Of a stretch of DNA of 11,096 nucleotides, positions 1-7,868 are shown piece by piece (the stretch's first letter is position 1; every line of letters begins with the position of its first letter). The DNA is from Planctomycetota bacterium (GTDB lineage: Bacteria; Planctomycetota; Planctomycetia; Isosphaerales; Isosphaeraceae). Made by a program: the position numbers and the translations under genes. The stretch lies in the NCBI GenBank assembly GCA_021818605.1, contig JAKAUH010001089.1, positions 1-11,096 on the forward strand. The letters are read 5' to 3'. The notes under the pieces were generated by a model, which saw only the letters and a program-made list of their open reading frames with translations, did no database searches and had not been told where the DNA came from.

Positions 1-34
1 ACGCGCGGGGCCAGGATTTTCTTCCTCGTACCCT

Positions 35-154
35 GGCGAACCGGCGACGTGAGTCGCCGGGTGCCTTCGCTTCCGGCGTGGCCTGACGACTGACGTCGGT
101 GGTTCGCCTCGGGTCGATGGCTGAGGACCCGGCGACTCACGTCGCCGGTTCGCC
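35..154. repeat. REP-like inverted repeat element, copy 1
   Basis: Bases 35-62 and 127-154 are perfect 28-bp inverted repeats separated by 64 bp. Each arm is itself palindromic: CCGGCGAC-GTGA-GTCGCCGG at 41-60 and its complement at 129-148. The DNA or RNA could therefore fold as two small hairpins or one long stem. The outer sequence GGTTCGCC recurs at 101-108. The spacer carries CTTCCGGCG (70-78) and TGACGTCGG (91-99), both found again with similar spacing in the element at 9158-9297. The element lies just past the 3' end of the minus-strand sigma factor gene and may help end its transcription (inference). There is no T-tract, so a classical intrinsic terminator is not supported. Confidence 0.8.
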
Positions 155-174
155 CCAGATCATGACCAGGCGCG

Positions 175-924
175 CTACCCCCCCAGCGCCGCGAACAGGT
201 CGCGCAGCTCGTCATCAACCGCCGCCTCGTCCGGGTCATCCAGCGTGGCGGCGACCTGCTCGCGCAGGACCTCGCGATAGCGACGTCGGAGCCGCTGGAC
301 GGCGGCCTGGACGGCCCCCTCGGTCGTGCCGAGGCGGGCCGCGATCGTCGCATAGGAGACCGAGCGAGCTCCCTCGCTAAGCACCACCTGGAGGGCCTCG
401 AACTGCGCGGCGCGGCCGGAGTCGGCGTACTCGCCCGCCAGCCGCTCCAGCACGCTGTCGAGCAGCCCCACGGCCCAGGCGCGGTCGAACAGGCGGTCCG
501 GCGTCAGCCCCGGGTCGGCCGGCTCGCGGAGATACCGGCCCTCGGCATCGCGGGCGTCGATCGATAGCGAGACAATCCCGCCGCCGCGCTTGCGGGCCCG
601 GCCGCGCTCGGCCTCGTGCGACAGGAAGAAGCCGCAGTCGGTGCGCAGGAACGCGCGAAAGCGGCCCTTACTCCGGTCGGCGCGGGCGAGAAGGCCGGTG
701 TCGAGCAGCCGGGCGAAATACTCCTGCGTGAGGTCGGCGGCCTCGTCGGGCCCGTATCCCTTGCGACGGACCAGGGCATACAGCGGATACCAGTAGGCGC
801 GGCAGAGATCTTCGAGAGCCGCGCGAGCCTCGGGGTCGGCCGGGTCGCCAGCCGCGGCCACGCGGCTCCAGCGCGTGGTGGGAAACGAGGCCTTCGAAGG
901 AGCGCCAGCTTCGGGGTCGGACAT
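175..924 (-). CDS. ECF-type RNA polymerase sigma factor, planctomycete family
   Basis: The 249-residue protein is a sigma-70 family factor of the extracytoplasmic-function type. It should direct core RNA polymerase to its own set of promoters in the cytoplasm. The N-terminal PTTRWSRVAAAG (residues 15-26) followed by CRAYWYPLYALVRRKGY is typical of a family abundant in Planctomycetota. Region 2 spans about residues 36-110 and includes DLTQEYFARLL (64-74). Region 4 spans about 150-222, with a helix-turn-helix around SYATIAARLGTTEGAVQAAV (190-209) and a basic RLRRRYREVLRE tail. The ATG at 924 is chosen because GGGAGG lies 6 nt upstream and the conserved family start follows; an upstream in-frame ATG at 1020 would add 32 unconserved residues. 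No anti-sigma gene is adjacent. Members of this family are often found near Ser/Thr kinase genes, but none is visible in this window. The promoters it recognises cannot be inferred. Confidence 0.93.
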   Translation of the reverse strand: MSDPEAGAPSKASFPTTRWSRVAAAGDPADPEARAALEDLCRAYWYPLYALVRRKGYGPDEAADLTQEYFARLLDTGLLARADRSKGRFRAFLRTDCGFFLSHEAERGRARKRGGGIVSLSIDARDAEGRYLREPADPGLTPDRLFDRAWAVGLLDSVLERLAGEYADSGRAAQFEALQVVLSEGARSVSYATIAARLGTTEGAVQAAVQRLRRRYREVLREQVAATLDDPDEAAVDDELRDLFAALGG

Positions 925-930
925 GGCGAG

Positions 931-936
931 CCTCCC
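931..936 (-). promoter_or_regulatory. Ribosome binding site of the ECF sigma gene
   Basis: On the minus strand GGGAGG sits 6 nt before the ATG at 924 and decides the start. Its GGAGG can pair with a CCTCC 7 nt further upstream (plus-strand 943-947), giving a 5-bp hairpin that would hide the site. Whether this small hairpin matters is unknown. Confidence 0.7.
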
Positions 937-1059
937 AGGAGTGGAGGGGCCAGGCGGGTCGGCATCGCCCATTCGCCCGGCACGTCCGTCGACTCTACGG
1001 CATGCCGGCCCGGCATCCAACCCCCGATGCAGCCCGGAGCTCGCGATCTATCCCCGAGG

Positions 1060-1088
1060 TTGCGTCGGATCCCCGCCGGATGGATAAT
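1060..1088 (+). promoter_or_regulatory. Candidate sigma-70-type promoter of the PSCyt/DUF1552 operon
   Basis: TTGCGT (1060-1065) and GATAAT (1083-1088) are separated by 17 bp, the ideal spacing for housekeeping sigma factors. The -10 box matches the consensus at five of six positions; the -35 box matches only in its first three. Transcription would start near 1095, leaving a leader of about 55 nt before the ATG at 1151. This is a consensus match only. The TTG at 1088 that opens the longest frame overlaps the -10 box, which argues against it as the translation start. Confidence 0.35.
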
Positions 1089-1150
1089 TGTTGAACAGGC
1101 CGGACGGAACCACCAGACCCCGAGTCCTCTTGAAACGGAATCCTTCCCAG

Positions 1151-4100
1151 ATGGCTGAACGATCGACGGAACGCGGGCGGCGTGCCTCGGTGCGCCGGAT
1201 GATCGCGGCGATGGCGGCCGTATGGCTCGGTATGCCGGCGGTACTCGCCCTGGCGGGCGACGGCGACGTGAAGGAGAAGGGGCAGGGGAGCGGCGCCGAG
1301 GTCGCGGCGGCCGGGCGTCGGCTGGAGGACGAGCTGAAGGGCCGGGTGCGGCCGATCGTCGAGCGGTACTGCCTCAAGTGCCACTCCAGCGCCGAGCCCG
1401 AGGGGGACGTCGACCTTCAGCGGTTCACCTCGCTGGCCGAATCGAGGCGAGGCGCGGCCTCGTGGCGCAAGGTGACCGAGATCCTCGACAAGGGCGAGAT
1501 GCCGCCGCCCGAGGCGCGCCAGCCGAAGGCCGACGATCGCCGGGCCCTGCGCGACTGGGCCGGCCGGTTCCTCGACCTCGAGGCGAGGCTGACCGCCGGC
1601 GACCCGGGCCGCGTCGTGATGCGTCGGCTGAGCAACGTCGAGTACACCCGCACCGTCCGCGATCTCACGCGCGTGCCGCTCGACCCGGCGCGCGAGTTCC
1701 CCCAGGACGGCGCGGCCGGCGAGGGGTTCACCAATACGGGCGACGCGCTCATGATGTCGCCGGCGCTTCTGGGCAAGTACCTCGACGCCGCCAAGGACAT
1801 CGCCGGGCACGCCGTCCTGCTGCCGGACGGATTCCGCTTCTCGCCCAGGGCCAGCCGGCGCGACTGGACCGACGAACTGATCGCCGGGGTGCGCGGGCTG
1901 TACGACCGCTTCGCCGACCACGACGGGAAGATCCCGCTCGATCGCTACCTCGCCGCGACGATCGAGCTGCGCCAGCATTCGGCGAGCCGACGGCTTGCCG
2001 AGAAGGACATCCACGCGACCGCCGAGCGCCTCGGCCTGAGCCCGCAGTACCTGGCGACGCTGTGGACGACTCTGGGTGAGACAGAGGCTCGCGGCTCTGA
2101 GACCGGCCCGCTGAGCGACATCCGCGCGCGGTGGAAAACCGCCGGGCCGGGCGACGTCCCGGCGCTCGCGGGAGCCATCCGCGAGTGGCAGGGGACGCTC
2201 TGGCAGTTCAAGAGCACGGCGATCGCGTTCGACGGCGCGTGGCAGGTGCCGGTCGAGCGGCTGCCGGGAGCGGTCACGCTCCAGCACAGGTTCCCGGACG
2301 AATTGCCGGGCGGCGAGGTCGTGCTCCGCCTGTCGGCCGGCTCGGCCGGCGACGGGTCGAGCGGCGACGTCGTCGTCTGGAACCGGCCAAGGCTCGACCG
2401 GCCGGGCCGGGCGCCGCTGTTGCTCCGTGATGTGCGGGGACTGTCGCAGTATCTGACCGGGCGCCGGCGCGAGGTGCTCGCGGCGACCACGCGGTATCTC
2501 GCCGCCGCGGCCGAGGCGCCCGCGGGCTGCGATCGGGCGACGATCGACCGGCTCGCCACGAAACACAAACTGCCGGCCGATGCGCTGGCGAGCTGGCTGG
2601 ATTACCTCGGCCTGGCCGGCACCGGGCCGACGCGGATTCAGGACTACCTCGCCGAGAAGTCGCCCAGCGGCGGCGGATATGACTTCATCAAAACCTGGCG
2701 CACCGGCGAGCTGCCCGCGCTGATCGCCAATGCCTCGAGTCGCGAGGTGAATATACCCGGACGCGTGAAACCGCACGGGATCGTCGTGCATCCCTCGCCC
2801 AGCCGGGCGGTGGCGATCGGCTGGCGGAGCCCGATCGCCGGCAAGGTCCGCGTCGCGCCGACCGTGGCCGACGCGCACGGCGGCTGCGGCAACGGCGTGA
2901 GCTGGTCGCTCGAGTGGCGGCGCGGCGGGCATCGCCGACGGCTCGCGGCCGGCGCGTTCGGCGACGGCCAGCGCGCCACGATCGCGCCGATCGAGGACCT
3001 CACCGTGCAGCCCGGCGACCTCATCGCGCTGGCGATCGGCCCGCGGGATGGCAACCACGGCTGTGACACCACCGAGTTCAACCTCGAAATCGTGCCGAGG
3101 GAGGCGGCCGCGTCGGCCTGGCGGCTGGCTCCGGATGTCTCGGGCGACCTGCTGGCCGGCAACCCGCACGCCGACCGTCAGGGGCATCCTGGCGTCTGGC
3201 ATTTTTACTCCGAGCCGGCCGCCGACCAGGGCTATCTGCCCGTCGTGCCCGCTGGCTCGACGCTGGCGCGCTGGCTCTCGGCCGATCGGCCCGACGAGAA
3301 GAAGAAGCTCGCCGAGGAGGTGGCGCGATTGCTGGATGCGGCCACCCCTCCGGCTGGCAAGGGCAAGACTGACCCCGACGTCTTGCTCCACCGCCAGGCC
3401 CGTTCGCTCGACGGTCCGCTGTTCGGCTCGATGGCCGCGGGATGGGACCGTCGCACGGTGTCATCACCGTCGGGCGCCGAGGAATGGGGGCTCGACCCAG
3501 CCCTGTTCGGCAAGGCCGCGGGCGGCGAGGCCGTCAATGCCGAGGCGATGGCGGTGTCGGCCCCGTCGTTGCTGGAAGTCCGCATCCCGGCCGAGCTGGC
3601 CGCGGGGCGCACGTTCATCGTCAGCGGATCGCTGGCCTCCCGCGCCGGCGCCGAGGGGAGCGTACAGCTCGAACTGACCGACAAATCGGTGGACCGCAAC
3701 TCGCTTGGCCGGCTGCGACCGGGCGTCTCGGTGGTGGTCCGGCCGTCGAGCAAGGCGGCAGCGCGGTGGTCGGCCGGCATGGACGAGTTCCGCCGGGTTT
3801 TCCCCGCCGCGCTCTGCTTCCGCCAGATCATCCCGGTGGACGAGGTCGTCACGGTCATCCAGTTCTTCCGCTGGGATGAGCCGTTCGCCCGGCTGATGCT
3901 CGACGACGCCGGCCGCAAACGACTCGACCGGCTCTGGGACGAGCTGCACTACGTCAGCCAGGACGGCATCAAGGTCTACCAGACGTTCGACCAGATGCTC
4001 GGCTTCGCCTCGCAGGAGGGCCAGACGGCCCGGGTGGAAGCCTGGCGCAAGCCGATCACGGCGTCGTACGAGGCCGCCGCGAAGGTCCAGGCCGCCTCCG

Positions 4101-5368
4101 AGCCGCGGCACCTCGATGCCCTCATCGCCTTCGCCGCGCGGGCCTACCGGCGGCCCTTGTCGGATCGCGAGAAGGCCGACCTGCGCACCCTCTACCGTCG
4201 CCTCCGCGCCGAGGAGGAGCTGGGCCACGAGGACGCCTTCCGCCTGGTGCTGGCGCGGGTGCTGGTCTCGCCAGAGTTCCTCTACCGGGTCGAGCGCCCC
4301 GGGCCTGGCTCTGAGGCCATGCCGGTGAACGACTGGGAGCTCGCCAGCCGCCTGAGCTATTTCCTCTGGGCCACGATGCCGGACGAGGAATTGACCCGCC
4401 TGGCCGCCGCCGGCAAGCTCCGAAATCCGGACGTGCTGGCCGCGCAGACGCGCCGGATGGTCCGCGACGAGCGGGCCCGCGGCCTGGCCACCGAGTTCGC
4501 CTGCCAGTGGCTGGAGATCCGCGATTTCGACACCCACGATGAGAAGTCCGAGCGGCATTTCCCGACGTTCGCCCAGGTCCGACCCGAGCTGTACGAGGAG
4601 GCCGTCCGGTTCTTCGCCGACCTGTTCGCCCGCGACGGCTCGATCCTCGATCTGATCGACGCCGATTACACGTTCCTGAATGAAAATCTGGCGAAGCACT
4701 ACGGCATTTCGGGCGTGACGGGCGCTGCCTGGCGGCGGGTCGAGGGCGTGCGGGCGCACGGCCGCGGCGGCGTGCTGGCCCTGGGCGCGGTCCTCGCCAA
4801 GCAATCGGGCGCGTCGCGCACCAGCCCGGTCCTGCGGGGCAACTGGCTGCTCGAAACCCTGCTGGGCGAGCGGCTGCCCAAGCCGCCCAAAAACGTCCCG
4901 CAGCTCCCCGACGACGAGGCGGCGACCGACGGTTTGACCGTCCGCCAGCTCGTCGAGAAGCACCGGAGCGTCGCCTCGTGCGCCGCCTGTCATAATCGAA
5001 TCGATCCCTTTGGCTTCGCCCTCGAAGCGTATGACCCGATCGGCCGATTCCGCCAGAAGGACCTGGGCGATCGCCCGGTGGACACCCGCGCCGAGCTGAA
5101 GGACGGCACGCGGTTCGAGGGGCTCGACGGGTTGAAGCGCTATTTGATGGACCGGCGCAAGCAGGAGTTCCGCCGCCAGTTCTGCCGCAAGCTGCTGGGC
5201 TACGCGCTGGGGCGTGCGGTGCAGCTCTCGGACGAACCGCTGATCGACGAGATGCTGGCGAAGATGGCGGCCGACGGCGACCGCGTCTCGGCGGCGCTCG
5301 AGACAATCGTCCGCAGCAAGCCGTTTCGCACACACCGCGGACGGGCCGGGGACGAAGCCAGGAAGTGA
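1151..5368 (+). CDS. Large secreted PSCyt/DUF1587-DUF1595-DUF1592-DUF1588-DUF1585 cytochrome-like protein
   Basis: The 1405-residue protein belongs to the planctomycete multi-domain family with cytochrome c-like motifs. The start at 1151 gives a clear signal peptide: basic n-region, hydrophobic IAAMAAVWLGMPAVLAL, likely cut after ALA. The mature protein should be periplasmic or exported. A heme-binding CLKCH (residues 74-78) lies in a PSCyt1-like domain. DUF1587 follows at about 156-220 (RRLSNVEYTRTVRDL). Near the C-terminus are DUF1595 (about 988-1050, RAYRRPLSDREK), DUF1592 (about 1059-1186, ELASRLSYFLWATMPDEEL), DUF1588 with a second heme motif CAACH (1277-1281, then NRIDPFGFALE), and DUF1585 (about 1310-1395). 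About 760 residues separate DUF1587 from DUF1595, much more than in typical relatives of roughly 800-1000 residues (from memory). This insert includes a probable beta-sandwich around 535-660. Two CXXCH motifs suggest electron transfer, but the family's reaction is not established. It forms an operon with the DUF1552 gene 42 nt downstream. Confidence 0.94.
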   Translation: MAERSTERGRRASVRRMIAAMAAVWLGMPAVLALAGDGDVKEKGQGSGAEVAAAGRRLEDELKGRVRPIVERYCLKCHSSAEPEGDVDLQRFTSLAESRRGAASWRKVTEILDKGEMPPPEARQPKADDRRALRDWAGRFLDLEARLTAGDPGRVVMRRLSNVEYTRTVRDLTRVPLDPAREFPQDGAAGEGFTNTGDALMMSPALLGKYLDAAKDIAGHAVLLPDGFRFSPRASRRDWTDELIAGVRGLYDRFADHDGKIPLDRYLAATIELRQHSASRRLAEKDIHATAERLGLSPQYLATLWTTLGETEARGSETGPLSDIRARWKTAGPGDVPALAGAIREWQGTLWQFKSTAIAFDGAWQVPVERLPGAVTLQHRFPDELPGGEVVLRLSAGSAGDGSSGDVVVWNRPRLDRPGRAPLLLRDVRGLSQYLTGRRREVLAATTRYLAAAAEAPAGCDRATIDRLATKHKLPADALASWLDYLGLAGTGPTRIQDYLAEKSPSGGGYDFIKTWRTGELPALIANASSREVNIPGRVKPHGIVVHPSPSRAVAIGWRSPIAGKVRVAPTVADAHGGCGNGVSWSLEWRRGGHRRRLAAGAFGDGQRATIAPIEDLTVQPGDLIALAIGPRDGNHGCDTTEFNLEIVPREAAASAWRLAPDVSGDLLAGNPHADRQGHPGVWHFYSEPAADQGYLPVVPAGSTLARWLSADRPDEKKKLAEEVARLLDAATPPAGKGKTDPDVLLHRQARSLDGPLFGSMAAGWDRRTVSSPSGAEEWGLDPALFGKAAGGEAVNAEAMAVSAPSLLEVRIPAELAAGRTFIVSGSLASRAGAEGSVQLELTDKSVDRNSLGRLRPGVSVVVRPSSKAAARWSAGMDEFRRVFPAALCFRQIIPVDEVVTVIQFFRWDEPFARLMLDDAGRKRLDRLWDELHYVSQDGIKVYQTFDQMLGFASQEGQTARVEAWRKPITASYEAAAKVQAASEPRHLDALIAFAARAYRRPLSDREKADLRTLYRRLRAEEELGHEDAFRLVLARVLVSPEFLYRVERPGPGSEAMPVNDWELASRLSYFLWATMPDEELTRLAAAGKLRNPDVLAAQTRRMVRDERARGLATEFACQWLEIRDFDTHDEKSERHFPTFAQVRPELYEEAVRFFADLFARDGSILDLIDADYTFLNENLAKHYGISGVTGAAWRRVEGVRAHGRGGVLALGAVLAKQSGASRTSPVLRGNWLLETLLGERLPKPPKNVPQLPDDEAATDGLTVRQLVEKHRSVASCAACHNRIDPFGFALEAYDPIGRFRQKDLGDRPVDTRAELKDGTRFEGLDGLKRYLMDRRKQEFRRQFCRKLLGYALGRAVQLSDEPLIDEMLAKMAADGDRVSAALETIVRSKPFRTHRGRAGDEARK

Positions 5369-5398
5369 TCCGACGAAACGAACCAGACCGGGAACCAC

Positions 5399-5403
5399 GA
5401 GGG
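5399..5403 (+). promoter_or_regulatory. Ribosome binding site of the DUF1552 gene
   Basis: GAGGG lies 7 nt before the ATG at 5411 and fixes that start. It is in the 42-nt gap after the upstream cytochrome gene, consistent with co-transcription. Confidence 0.7.
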
Positions 5404-5410
5404 TTTTGCC

Positions 5411-6718
5411 ATGACCGACTACCGCCTCTCGCGACGATCGATGCTCCGCGGCCTGGGCGTCTCGATGGCCTTGCCGTGGATGGAGTCGCTGCCGGTCTGG
5501 GGCGACGAACCCTCGGGCCGGAAGCAGGCCAGCGAGCCGCCCGTGCGCCTCGCCGTGCTTTTTTCGGGCAACGGCTACCATAGCACCGAGTGGTGGGCCA
5601 AAGGCGAGGGCAAGGGCCTGAAGCTCGGCAAGGTCCTCGGGCCGCTCAATGACGTGCGCGAGAAGGTGCTGTTCATCCGCGGGCTGTATAACGCTGAGGC
5701 CCAGAAGGGGAACATCCACAGCTCGCAGACGGGCAACCTGCTCTCGGGCGCGCCGCTCGCCTCGGGCGGCGAGATCCGATCGGGCACGAGCGTCGACCAG
5801 GTCGTCGCCCAGCGCCACGGGCGATCGACCAAGGTGCCCAGCCTGGTGCTCGCCTGCGAGAAGGCGATCGCGTCGGTGCATCGCAATTATTCGATGCTCT
5901 ATAGCTCGCACATCTCGTGGAGCTCGCCCACCACGCCCACGCCGCTGGAACTGTACCCGGCGCTGGCCTTCGACCGGCTGTTCAAGGACGAGGCCCGGCG
6001 CGGGGATGAAAGCGTGCTGGACGCGGTGCTCTCCGACGCGAAGGACCTGCGCGGCAAGGTGAGCACGACCGACCGCCGCAAGCTCGACGAGTACCTGGAC
6101 TCGGTGCGCGAGGTCGAGCAGCGGATCGAGAACGCCGGCAAGACCGGCCAGCTCCAGGGCTGGCGGCCGACGCTCGAGAAGCCCAATATCCCGAGGCCGC
6201 CGGACGGCCTGCCACAGGACATCGCCGAGCACATGCGGCTGATGTGCGATATCCTCGTCCTGGCTTTTCAGACGGATACAACCCGGGTGTGTACCCTCAA
6301 GCTCAACAACGATCACTCGGCGCTACGGTTCCCCAACCTGGGCGTCGATTACATGATTCATCATCTGCTGTCGCACTCATTGACCTCGGCCGACTGGCTG
6401 AAGGTCAACCAGTTCTTCGTGCAGCAGCTTGCGTACATCGCCAAGAAGCTCGACGCGATCGATGAGGGCGGCCGGACGGCGCTCGATAACTCGATGATCC
6501 TGATGTGCTCGAGCATGCTGACCGGCGCGCACGACGCGTCGCAGTTGCCCGTGGTGATGGTCGGCCGCGGCGGCGGGAAGATCCGCACCGGGCGCGCGCT
6601 CGATTACCAGGGCAAGCCGAATCGCCAGATGTGCCGGTTGTACCTGTCGATGCTGGAAAAGGTCGGCGTGCGGCTCGACCGCTTCGGCGATGCGACGGAG
6701 CGGTTGGGGGAGGTGTAG
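5411..6718 (+). CDS. DUF1552 (HXXSHH family) protein with Tat signal
   Basis: The 435-residue protein is a DUF1552 family member (Pfam HXXSHH), nearly always encoded beside a DUF1592-type cytochrome protein in planctomycetes, as here. The N-terminus SRRSMLRGLGVSMALPWMESL (residues 7-27) is a twin-arginine export signal, implying that it folds in the cytoplasm before export. Family-like features include LAVLFSGNGYHSTEWW (48-62), HSSQTGNLLSGAPLASGG (103-120) and LNNDHSALRFP. The family signature occurs at residues 318-323 but reads HLLSHS, with Ser in place of the last His. The reaction is unknown; the family is sometimes compared with the alkaline phosphatase/sulfatase-like DUF1501 proteins (general knowledge, not shown here). 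It starts 42 nt after the cytochrome gene. Its TAG stop forms the first bases of a heptamer repeat array. Confidence 0.94.
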   Translation: MTDYRLSRRSMLRGLGVSMALPWMESLPVWGDEPSGRKQASEPPVRLAVLFSGNGYHSTEWWAKGEGKGLKLGKVLGPLNDVREKVLFIRGLYNAEAQKGNIHSSQTGNLLSGAPLASGGEIRSGTSVDQVVAQRHGRSTKVPSLVLACEKAIASVHRNYSMLYSSHISWSSPTTPTPLELYPALAFDRLFKDEARRGDESVLDAVLSDAKDLRGKVSTTDRRKLDEYLDSVREVEQRIENAGKTGQLQGWRPTLEKPNIPRPPDGLPQDIAEHMRLMCDILVLAFQTDTTRVCTLKLNNDHSALRFPNLGVDYMIHHLLSHSLTSADWLKVNQFFVQQLAYIAKKLDAIDEGGRTALDNSMILMCSSMLTGAHDASQLPVVMVGRGGGKIRTGRALDYQGKPNRQMCRLYLSMLEKVGVRLDRFGDATERLGEV

Positions 6719-6757
6719 TCAGTGGTTAGTGGTCAGTGGTCAGTGGTCAGTGGCCGG
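6716..6757 (+). repeat. Heptamer array A, left arm (six 7-bp units)
   Basis: Six consecutive 7-bp units, mostly TGGTCAG with variants TAGTCAG, TGGTTAG and TGGCCGG, run in strict phase. The first unit includes the TAG stop codon of the DUF1552 gene. The array is the inverse complement of the array at 6912-6988. Confidence 0.9.
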
Positions 6758-6911
6758 GCCTTCCTGGGCTGCGCATCCGCTCCTTTGCCCTTTGCTCTCT
6801 GACCTTCGACGGGAATCTTCGGCCGTTGGTCGATCGCTACAGGGCCCCCGGAAGTTTGTGTCCGGGCGGAGCCTCGCCACCCCAGCCTCGCTCGAAGTTC
6901 GCCGAGAGCCA
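6758..6911. other. 154-bp non-coding insert between inverted heptamer arrays
   Basis: This segment lies between the left (6716-6757) and right (6912-6988) heptamer arrays. No credible gene is present; open frames through it run into the repeats. No transposase motif was seen. With its flanking arrays it has the shape of a small non-autonomous repeat cassette (inference). Confidence 0.5.
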
Positions 6912-6988
6912 CCACTGACCACTGACCACTCCTCACCGACCACTACTCACTGACCACTGACCACTGACCACTAATCACTGACCACTCA
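6912..6988 (-). repeat. Heptamer array A, right arm (eleven 7-bp units)
   Basis: Eleven 7-bp units in perfect phase, mostly CCACTGA with variants CCACTCC, TCACCGA, CCACTAC, CCACTAA and TCACTGA. They are the complement of the TGGTCAG units at 6716-6757, so the two arrays could pair into a long cruciform or RNA hairpin between two convergent genes. The last two units overlap the 3' end of the PHP gene and encode its final Ser-Gly-Gln and TGA stop. Confidence 0.92.
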
Positions 6989-7868
6989 AAGCGCGAAGGC
7001 GCGCGAGCGCCTCGGGATCGGTGGTAAACGCCCCGACGCGGCGGCCGGGCCGGTCGGCGGAGTGGAAGTCGCTGCCGGCGATGCCGATCAATCCCAGGCG
7101 CGGGGCGATCGCGCGCAGGCGGCGGCCCAGGCCCGACGAGCATCCCGGGCCGTCGACCTCGATGGCCCGCAGGCCCGCGTCGGCGAGCCCGCGGATCGAC
7201 GATTCGCCGAAGTCGTGTGGCGGGTGCGCCAGCGCGGCCACGCCGCCCGCCTGACCGATCAGGCCGATCGCCGCGATCGCGTCGAGCCGGGGCTTCTCGA
7301 CGCAAGCCGGCCGGCCGTCGCCCAGGTAAAGCGCGAACGCCTCGCGAATCCCGCCGACCTGGCCGGTGCGCGTCAGGTACTCGGCCAGGTGCCGGCGGCC
7401 CAGCACGGCGCGCGGAAACGCCCGGCGGATCGCGTCAATCTCAACGTTCCGGCCCAGCGCGCGCAGCCTTTCGGCCATCGCCTCGATCCGGCGCGCTCGT
7501 CCCTCGCGCAGGCCGGCCATCGCCGCGGCCAGATCCAGTTCGTCCTCGCGGAAAAAGTAGCCGAGGATGTGCAGCTCGCGGCCCCTGTGCTGGCAGGTCA
7601 GCTCGACCCCGGCGATCAGCTCGACGTTCCAGTGCCGGGCCTCCGGCCGCGCGACGGCCAGCGCCGAGACCGTGTCATGATCGGTGATCGCCAGCGCATT
7701 CAGGCCGGCGCGGGCCGCCGCCACGACCACCTCGCAGGGCGAGCACACGCCGTCGGAGTGCGTCGTGTGCACGTGCAGGTCGGCGCCGGCGCCGGCGCTG
7801 GCGCGGGGACGGAAGGATCCGCCCGGCCCGTCTGGCTTCGCGGGCACATTACTCGGTAGGCGGGGCAT
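6975..7868 (-). CDS. PHP-domain metal-dependent phosphoesterase (RNase AM / nucleoside bisphosphatase type)
   Basis: The 297-residue protein has the full PHP-domain ligand set: DLHVHT (H32, H34), TDHD (D63-D65), GVEL (E89), RELHILGYFF (H100), GRRHLAEYL (H160), AHPPH (H215) and GSDFH (D267, H269). The pattern and length match the cytoplasmic family that includes E. coli Rnm (YciV, RNase AM), a trinuclear-metal enzyme removing nucleotides from short RNAs and 3',5'-bisphosphates. Activity here is inferred from homology only. The start is uncertain. ATG 7868 overlaps nusB by 20 nt and has GAG 5 nt upstream; ATG 7901 would overlap by 53 nt with a poorly spaced GAG; GTG 7847 would follow the nusB stop directly. 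Residues before 29 are unconserved in all cases. Co-transcription with nusB is likely. The last three residues and stop come from the heptamer repeat, so the native C-terminus may have been replaced. Confidence 0.92.
   Translation of the reverse strand: MPRLPSNVPAKPDGPGGSFRPRASAGAGADLHVHTTHSDGVCSPCEVVVAAARAGLNALAITDHDTVSALAVARPEARHWNVELIAGVELTCQHRGRELHILGYFFREDELDLAAAMAGLREGRARRIEAMAERLRALGRNVEIDAIRRAFPRAVLGRRHLAEYLTRTGQVGGIREAFALYLGDGRPACVEKPRLDAIAAIGLIGQAGGVAALAHPPHDFGESSIRGLADAGLRAIEVDGPGCSSGLGRRLRAIAPRLGLIGIAGSDFHSADRPGRRVGAFTTDPEALARLRALSGQ

Noticed and set aside
995..3391. Long minus-strand open frame (798 codons) opposite the cytochrome gene
   Set aside because: It lies entirely opposite a gene with clear family domains, shows no recognisable motifs and has the Arg/Pro/Ala-rich composition expected of antisense frames in high-GC DNA.
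3464..6316. Long minus-strand open frame (950 codons) opposite the cytochrome and DUF1552 genes
   Set aside because: It spans the antisense of two well-supported genes and their intergenic gap, with no domain recognised; a high-GC shadow frame.
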